From: an uncultured Flavobacteriales bacterium | GTDB lineage: Bacteria > Bacteroidota > Bacteroidia > Flavobacteriales > Crocinitomicaceae | Assembly (NCBI GenBank): GCA_946480815.1 | Contig: CAMLLB010000066.1 | Span: 1 to 19,524 of the forward strand | DNA length: 19,524 nucleotides | Reading direction: 5' to 3' | In this document: positions 15,401-19,524 of the stretch, piece by piece | How the letters are laid out: each line of letters begins with the position of its first letter | Position numbering within the stretch: position 1 is the stretch's first letter | Notes under the pieces: generated by a model | Seen by the model: the letters and a program-made list of their open reading frames with translations, nothing else | Told to the model about the DNA's origin: nothing | The model's database searches: none | Translations under genes and position numbers: made by a program

Positions 15401-16120
15401 TCGTATCCGACCAATTTCACGAATACCTCATTTATTCCTTCGGGAACGATCACCGGTTATACATATGATTTCAACGGAATCGGTTCAAGTACACAAGCGA
15501 ATCCATCTTTTGTATTCCCTGCAAGTGGAATCTACAATGTAAGTTTAACGGCAGTCTCCAATTTCGGATGTACCAACACCATTATTCAGCAGATTGATGT
15601 GCATGCGATTCCTACAGCTTCATTCACCGCATCTCCGAATCCGGCTTTGGTGGAGCAGGATATCACTTTTACGGATGTGACGCCGGGAAATATTGTTTCA
15701 TGGCAATGGGATTTCGGTGATGGTGAAGGAGACAACACTCAGATAACGCATCACAGTTATGATGGAGGAGGAGTCTACGTTGTTACGTTGACAATTGTAG
15801 ATAACATCGGTTGTACCGATACCGTTTCAAAGGACATTTCAATTGCTCTGTTACCTGTACTTCCAAGTGGATTCACTCCGAATGGGGATGGTGAGAACGA
15901 TGTGTTCATTATTCGTGGCGGACCATTCAGAAATGTAGACTTTAAAGTATATAATAACTGGGGACAAGTGATTTTCGAATCCAATGACTCCAATATAGGA
16001 TGGGATGGAACATACAAAGGAGAACCTGTTCCTTTGGGTGTCTATACCTGGACTTTTGTGGTTGATATGGGAAGTAATTTTGTTGTTCGGGAATCCGGCG
16101 ATGTAACTTTAATTCGATAA
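12419..16120 (+). CDS. Giant secreted adhesin-like protein B with T9SS type-B (CHU_C) C-terminal domain
   Basis: A 1233-residue paralogue of protein A. It has a signal sequence (the real start may be the second ATG, 12434, giving MKLRRIILLLALIF); an IgGFc-binding-type domain to about 450, starting DSIFWFAAPWVTP; five cysteine-containing repeats of about 85-90 residues from about 458, 547, 638, 728 and 813; three PKD domains from about 900, 983 and 1063, with WSWSFGDN and WQWDFGDGEG; and a CHU_C end from about 1144 with GFTPNGDGENDVF, KVYNNWGQVIF and GWDGTYKGEPVPLGVY. It has one repeat more than protein A, which explains most of the length difference. It begins 1 bp after PorP/SprF A and is followed after 3 bp by a second PorP/SprF gene. 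Surface adhesin or structural filament protein is inferred; no enzymatic motif is seen. Confidence 0.92.
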   Translation: MNLELMKLRRIILLLALIFTVGSFESKGQIDSIFWFAAPWVTPSHAGNTPLVLRISTFNAPTTVRVYQPAGTYDSTFVVPANSLNSHFLTSIVNTLESKPADNILNYGIKIEADTLVTVVYEVVTGGNNPETYSLKGQNAVGTEFVCPFQNTWINGNYAPIQPKSMICIVATEDNTTVWITPKATVVGHPAGITYSVMLNRGQTYTVENTSQVTNTAGNNLGGTIVVSDKPIAVTVSDDSVTNSGGGCRDLMGDQIVPVDVVGTNYIVNRGNMFANSQEGVFIVATQNFTSVTVTTSLGTFSQLLNQGDTWKYVLTATETLAYVDADKNVYVLQASGFGCEVGEALLPPINCAGSNQVSFTRTNAQTFILNILCPTSAINNFLLNGSATLVPGSVFNPVPGTGGFWSGAQITFNTTDIPAGSSNLLTNSSDYFGMGVINGGSSTGCYYHYMSAFNRKVYVKAGNDTTLCNGDPSVLLNGSVEGGATTGQWSVINGAGSFVNDVDLSTSYVPSASDYTQGTLTFVLSSTGNCDPVRDTMVVNFIQSPEANAGTDDSYCKNNVGAVPITGTFAYSAAATWSGGNGGAFGNVGSPSTTYTPSPADLAADSVVLLYTTAGSFFSCPNKQDTVVIYFTEAPFIDAGADQLVCSNTTDVALNGIISGITTTGTWSADGTGGFSPSQTNLNANYVLSSADISDGLVMLYLESTNNGNCLAVMDSLEIQIIDFPVVTITSMDSLCSNNPTLNLTGTVTSGFATQWTTSGFGTISNPANLNTFYTISPVDITNGFIDVILSTTGICPIAQDSMRVTFVTPPQVNAGTDQTYCQNQLVQLNGNIVGADTSGTWSTLGTGTFIPGPAYMDGLYDPSVSDVSGGPISLILTSTSNFGCPPDRDTIQITFNKIPTADFTFTNVCQASNMNFTDASVANTGTLASWSWSFGDNTNSIAQNPQHAYTSPGNFNVQMIVTSSNGCTDTVMKPVTVYPLPIPSFNASIACESYPTNFTNTSFIPSGTITGYTYDFNGIGSSTQANPSFVFPASGIYNVSLTAVSNFGCTNTIIQQIDVHAIPTASFTASPNPALVEQDITFTDVTPGNIVSWQWDFGDGEGDNTQITHHSYDGGGVYVVTLTIVDNIGCTDTVSKDISIALLPVLPSGFTPNGDGENDVFIIRGGPFRNVDFKVYNNWGQVIFESNDSNIGWDGTYKGEPVPLGVYTWTFVVDMGSNFVVRESGDVTLIR

Positions 16121-16123
16121 GTC

Positions 16124-17110
16124 ATGAAATTTAGAATTTGTTTTTTAGCAATCTTCCTGAATGGATTGGCTTATGGACAGGATGCGCATTTGTCGATGTA
16201 TGATGCAGCACCTTTATTTTTGAATCCTGCCCTGACAGGAGTTGTAGAGGGAGATTTCAGAGTGCATGGTCAGTACCGCACCCAATGGAAATCGGTGAAC
16301 TATAAACCTTATACCTCTGCTTTGATCAGTTTCGATATGCCGATCAAAAAATGGGGTTTTGGAATTCAGATCAATAACTTCAGAGCAGGAGCGGGGAACT
16401 TCAATGTATTACAGGGCTTGCTTTCTGCAGCGTACTATGTTCCCCTGAATAAGAATAAAACGCATGTTTTGAACTTTGGACTTCAGGGAGGAGTGACCCA
16501 AAAATCAGTGGAGTACCAGTTATTGTCGTTTAATAATCAGTACACGTTGAATAATGGTGGAGAGTTCGACCAAACCCTGGTAACAGGTGAAGACTTCGGT
16601 GCACAATCCAAATTTATTCCCATGCTGAATGCGAGTGCTTTGTATTACTATTCCAAGTCGCAGGCACGTTTGAACCCTTTTATTGGTGTTTCCGTGTTTA
16701 ATCTGACACAACCGAATGAATCTTTCTTCGGCAGAGAAAGCAAGCTGCCATTGCGCATGTACACGCATTTGGGAACACGAGTAAATATCACAGAACTGTT
16801 CTACATTATCCCGAAAGTGTTGATCATGCAACAAAAGAAATTCCATGAACAGACTTATGCAGTAGAAGCAGGATACTTTCTGAAAGGTAGTGGGGCTTAT
16901 GTACTTGGAGGAGTTATTCTCAGAGCAAAAGATGCTATGATCGCAACGTTGGGTGTCAAGAAGGATGCATATACTCTTAAACTGGCCTATGATTTCAATG
17001 TATCCTCATTGACATCGACGTCCAAAAGCAGGGGAGGATTTGAAATATCCTTTACCTATGTGCATAAGAAGAAAAAACCAACCGATTACAAAATCTGTCC
17101 ACGACTCTAA
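16124..17110 (+). CDS. PorP/SprF family T9SS membrane protein B
   Basis: A 328-residue PorP/SprF protein closer to the family norm than copy A. The signal peptide ends near LAYG|QDA, followed by the hallmark opening HLSMYDAAPLFLNPALTGVVEGDFRVHGQYRTQWKSV and alternating amphipathic strands typical of an outer-membrane barrel. The C-terminus, SFTYVHKKKKPTDYKICPRL, has the Cys-Pro-Arg-Leu ending common in this family. It follows protein B by 3 bp and precedes the PorE-like gene by 14 bp. Its likely role is to dock the type-B C-terminal domain of protein B at the secretion machine. Confidence 0.93.
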   Translation: MKFRICFLAIFLNGLAYGQDAHLSMYDAAPLFLNPALTGVVEGDFRVHGQYRTQWKSVNYKPYTSALISFDMPIKKWGFGIQINNFRAGAGNFNVLQGLLSAAYYVPLNKNKTHVLNFGLQGGVTQKSVEYQLLSFNNQYTLNNGGEFDQTLVTGEDFGAQSKFIPMLNASALYYYSKSQARLNPFIGVSVFNLTQPNESFFGRESKLPLRMYTHLGTRVNITELFYIIPKVLIMQQKKFHEQTYAVEAGYFLKGSGAYVLGGVILRAKDAMIATLGVKKDAYTLKLAYDFNVSSLTSTSKSRGGFEISFTYVHKKKKPTDYKICPRL

Positions 17111-17124
17111 TACGCATTCTCAAT

Positions 17125-19209
17125 ATGAAATCTAAAATCGTATGCTTGTTGTTTTTAGTGATATCCGGTATGTCACTGGCACAATCAAAAAAAATGTATA
17201 TCTATTTGGGTAATGAGTATTTCAAAAAACTGGATTACGCAAATGCCGTTGAACAATACAAACTGGCTCTTTCCGATTCTGTTGCACGCTCGACAATGAC
17301 CTATCCGTATGAGATCCAGGTTACAAACCAAAAACTTTCCAAATCGAAAGTAGTAGTTGATACCAGTCTGAGAGTAACGATGGAAGAATACCTGCATCAC
17401 CACATTGCCTGGTGTTATTTCCGGTTACATGACTATCCGAATGCAGAAAAGCATCTGAAAAATACCGCAGAGGAAAAAGCCTATCCGCATGATGGCTATT
17501 ATTTGGCCCAAAGTTATATGAATAACAGCAAGTATGACGAAGCGATTTCCCAGTTTGAGGACTACATCCGTTCTCCGCAAGCCGATGATGAGTTATTACA
17601 CGCTGCGCAGGTTGCTATGACAGGTTGTTACCTGGCGAAGGAAGAAATTGAAAAAACAAGGGAAATCAGTGTGAAAATGGCTGATACATCGCTCTTTAAC
17701 CGGGGAACAGCAAACTTTGCGACGATGTATTTCGATAAGGACCAGAAACTTATGTTTACTTCTGCAAGGACCGGTGGGGTTATTCTGAATGAAAAACAAC
17801 AGTCGGAATATTTGTGTGACTTATACTGGGTTTCTTTGAATGCGGACAGTACCTGGTCTGCACCAATTAATTTTGGGCGACCGTTAAACAGTGCTCAAAA
17901 CGATGGAGCAGGTTCTTTCAATAATAACAACGTTATTTTCTATACCCGTTGGAGCGAAGAAAAGAAAACGGAGCAAAATATTTACCTGGCACGGATGATG
18001 AACATGAAGTTCTTCGAAGCATACAAACTGGATTCATCAGTTAACTATCCGGGATATCGAAGCATTCAGCCTTATGTTTCCATGGATGGCAAGACCTTGT
18101 ATTTTTCATCGAATCGCCCAGGTGGATTGGGAGGAATGGATATTTGGAAAATTGCAATCGATTCGGCAGGAAACACACACGGCCAACCTGAAAACCTGGG
18201 ATCATTGATCAATTCAGACCAGGATGAGGTCACACCGTTTTTCCACGAAGTTTCGTCCACCTTGTTCTTTTCATCAAACGGACATGGAAGCATTGGTGGT
18301 TTGGACATCTTCAAATCGCATTACGACCGGGAAACAGAAGCTTTCAGCGTTCCATTAAATTTGGGAATGCCGATCAATTCCAGCAGGGATGATGCATACA
18401 TGATGTGGGATTCACGTCTGTCGAAAGGATTTTTCTCCAGTGACCGGGAACCTTGTAATGGGGGAAGTTGTTACGATATCTACGAGGTTGTGAACGAACC
18501 GATCCATATCTATTTGAGCGGTTATTCTTACAATAAAGACACGGAAGAGATCTTGCCGAACGTGAAATTGACTTTCAAGGATGTTCGTGGAGTATTTCCG
18601 TCTTATAATATTGTAACGGATTCAAACGGGTATTACGAAAAAGAATTGACCTACGGAATAGAGTTGTTTATCAAAGGGCAGAAAATCAATTACTTTGCAG
18701 ATGCAACCAGTGTGAATACCAATTCCATTACACAAACAACCAGTATTACACGTGATTTCTATTTGAAACCGATCCCGCAGGAAGAAATTGAGATCGATGG
18801 GATCGAATACGATTTTAATTCCGATAAATTGAGACCAGCTTCCCAGGCTGTTTTGGATAAATTGTTTGATTTCCTTGAGTTGAACAACAACATCATCGTA
18901 GAGATCAATTCACATACGGATGCGCGCGGAAAAGATGCTTACAACCTGGATTTATCTCAGCGTAGAGCAAAATCCTGTGTGGATTACCTGGTTTCCAAAG
19001 GAATCGACCCGTCTCGCTTAATTCCGAAAGGGTATGGAGAAACCCAGCCGAACCAGTTGTATGGACCTGATAAGAAACCTGTTTTGGATGCAGAAGGAAA
19101 ACCGGTGATGCTGGTTGAAGCATATATCAATACTTTCAAGGTGAAAGCAGAGCGTGAAGTGTTGCACCAAAAGAACAGAAGAACGTCGTTTAAGGTAATT
19201 AACCAGTAA
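17125..19209 (+). CDS. PorE-like OmpA-family protein (TPR, PD40 propeller, carboxypeptidase-regulatory-like, OmpA_C)
   Basis: A 694-residue periplasmic or outer-membrane-associated protein with a cleavable signal peptide (cut near SLA|QSKK; no lipobox cysteine). Parts in order: TPR-like helices about 25-180 (GNEYFKKLDYANAVEQYKLAL; YYLAQSYMNNSKYDEAISQFEDYI); a PD40 beta-propeller about 195-460 with blade motifs LYFSSNRPGGLGGMDIWK, FFSSNGHGSIGGLDIFKS and FFSSDREPCNGGSCYDIYEV; a carboxypeptidase-regulatory-like beta-sandwich about 470-550; and an OmpA C-terminal domain from about 554 with Asp599 (HTDARG) and Arg614 (LSQRRAKS) for binding diaminopimelate of peptidoglycan. This domain order is that of Porphyromonas PorE, a T9SS part that ties the machine to the cell wall. 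Genomes of this group often carry several such paralogues, so I call it PorE-like and not PorE. Confidence 0.93.
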   Translation: MKSKIVCLLFLVISGMSLAQSKKMYIYLGNEYFKKLDYANAVEQYKLALSDSVARSTMTYPYEIQVTNQKLSKSKVVVDTSLRVTMEEYLHHHIAWCYFRLHDYPNAEKHLKNTAEEKAYPHDGYYLAQSYMNNSKYDEAISQFEDYIRSPQADDELLHAAQVAMTGCYLAKEEIEKTREISVKMADTSLFNRGTANFATMYFDKDQKLMFTSARTGGVILNEKQQSEYLCDLYWVSLNADSTWSAPINFGRPLNSAQNDGAGSFNNNNVIFYTRWSEEKKTEQNIYLARMMNMKFFEAYKLDSSVNYPGYRSIQPYVSMDGKTLYFSSNRPGGLGGMDIWKIAIDSAGNTHGQPENLGSLINSDQDEVTPFFHEVSSTLFFSSNGHGSIGGLDIFKSHYDRETEAFSVPLNLGMPINSSRDDAYMMWDSRLSKGFFSSDREPCNGGSCYDIYEVVNEPIHIYLSGYSYNKDTEEILPNVKLTFKDVRGVFPSYNIVTDSNGYYEKELTYGIELFIKGQKINYFADATSVNTNSITQTTSITRDFYLKPIPQEEIEIDGIEYDFNSDKLRPASQAVLDKLFDFLELNNNIIVEINSHTDARGKDAYNLDLSQRRAKSCVDYLVSKGIDPSRLIPKGYGETQPNQLYGPDKKPVLDAEGKPVMLVEAYINTFKVKAEREVLHQKNRRTSFKVINQ

Positions 19210-19230
19210 CTTCGACTACGCTCAGTCACC
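19210..19230 (+). repeat. Second copy of the dispersed intergenic repeat
   Basis: These 21 bases are identical to 1874-1894 and start right after the stop codon of the OmpA-family gene. Here the matching right arm is not complete: only ACTGAG at 19278-19283 could pair with CTCAGT at 19221-19226, after which the sequence switches to the terminator-like hairpin. Confidence 0.8.
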
Positions 19231-19268
19231 GGTTGATTCCTCCATCATTGAGAAATTCTAAGAGTATT

Positions 19269-19311
19269 AAAAAGGTCACTGAGTCCCGAAGTTTCGGGAA
19301 AGTGCCTTTTT
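19269..19311. terminator. Bidirectional terminator-like hairpin between convergent genes
   Basis: AAAAAGG (19269-19275) pairs with CCTTTTT (19305-19311), CACT (19277-19280) with AGTG (19301-19304), and TCCCGAA (19284-19290) with TTCGGGA (19293-19299), leaving a two-base loop, one bulge and a small internal loop. A run of five T follows the stem on either strand. It would end both the five-gene T9SS operon and the convergent rhodanese gene. Confidence 0.75.
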
Positions 19312-19314
19312 CAT

Positions 19315-19524
19315 TTATTGATACTTGGTCCACGAAACGCCGTTCTTAAAAACGGTTTCATGCTCCTTTTGCGCATTCATGTACGATGTTGCCTGCTGTG
19401 CACTTGCTCCGGTTTCACAAACAAAGATCACGGTATCGTATTTCAATAACTCAGCTTTGTGTTTTTCCAATTCAGGCAGGGGAATATTGATTCCTTGTCC
19501 GTATCCCTGTTTCCAAATACCTTC
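19315..19524 (-). CDS. Rhodanese-like domain protein, C-terminal part
   Basis: The minus strand from the right edge reads 69 codons and a stop at 19315-19317. Features of a rhodanese fold are clear: NIPLPELEKHKAELLKYDTVIFVCETGASAQQAT, where VIFVC plus the loop Cys-Glu-Thr-Gly-Ala-Ser holds the catalytic-position cysteine, and VFKNGVSWTKYQ gives the family's 'GG/NG-x-x-W' end. Such domains carry sulfur as a persulfide or act as redox or phosphatase-like modules. The N-terminal half lies outside the window, so whether it is a stand-alone rhodanese or part of a larger protein cannot be told. It converges on the T9SS operon and shares its terminator. Confidence 0.82.
   Translation of the reverse strand, partial: EGIWKQGYGQGINIPLPELEKHKAELLKYDTVIFVCETGASAQQATSYMNAQKEHETVFKNGVSWTKYQ

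Overview
The window looks like chromosomal DNA from a member of the Bacteroidota, most likely order Flavobacteriales (a Fluviicola-like or Crocinitomicaceae-like relative is my guess). The main reasons are two large secreted proteins with type IX secretion system (T9SS) type-B C-terminal domains, two PorP/SprF-family proteins, a PorE-like OmpA protein, the promoter motif TAnnTTTG typical of this phylum, weak Shine-Dalgarno sites, and an AT-leaning composition. There are no rRNA, tRNA, CRISPR or transposase genes in view.

Left part, positions 1 to about 4830, reads almost entirely on the minus strand. Reading in the direction of transcription (right to left) it contains: rplS (ribosomal protein L19) with its own intrinsic terminator; a structured non-coding stretch of about 400 bp with nested inverted repeats; a MepA-like (M74) murein endopeptidase lipoprotein; a gap with two related palindromes; a secreted M28 zinc peptidase followed 17 bp later by a small secreted Kazal-type protease inhibitor; a hairpin made from a dispersed repeat; and a tight three-gene unit of NTF2/SnoaL-like protein, GNAT acetyltransferase and carbon-nitrogen hydrolase. 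The last runs off the left edge.

Middle part, 5007 to 7834, is a plus-strand operon divergent from rplS: a RimB-like retropepsin-type protein, RimK ATP-grasp glutamate ligase, a zinc succinylglutamate desuccinylase/aspartoacylase-like hydrolase, and a SpoU/TrmH-type RNA methyltransferase. The layout fits post-translational glutamate tailing (and removal) on a ribosomal or other protein target, next to RNA methylation.

Right part, 8031 to 19209, is an 11-kb plus-strand operon of five genes with gaps of 1 to 14 bp, preceded by a TATCTTTG promoter element: giant secreted adhesin-like protein A, PorP/SprF A, giant protein B, PorP/SprF B, and a PorE-like TPR/beta-propeller/OmpA protein. The two giant proteins are paralogues (IgGFc-binding-type N-terminus, about 90-residue cysteine-containing repeats, PKD domains, CHU_C C-terminus). 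Each appears to have its own PorP/SprF partner, with the PorE-like protein able to tie the assembly to peptidoglycan. A bidirectional terminator-like hairpin separates this operon from a convergent rhodanese-domain gene cut by the right edge.
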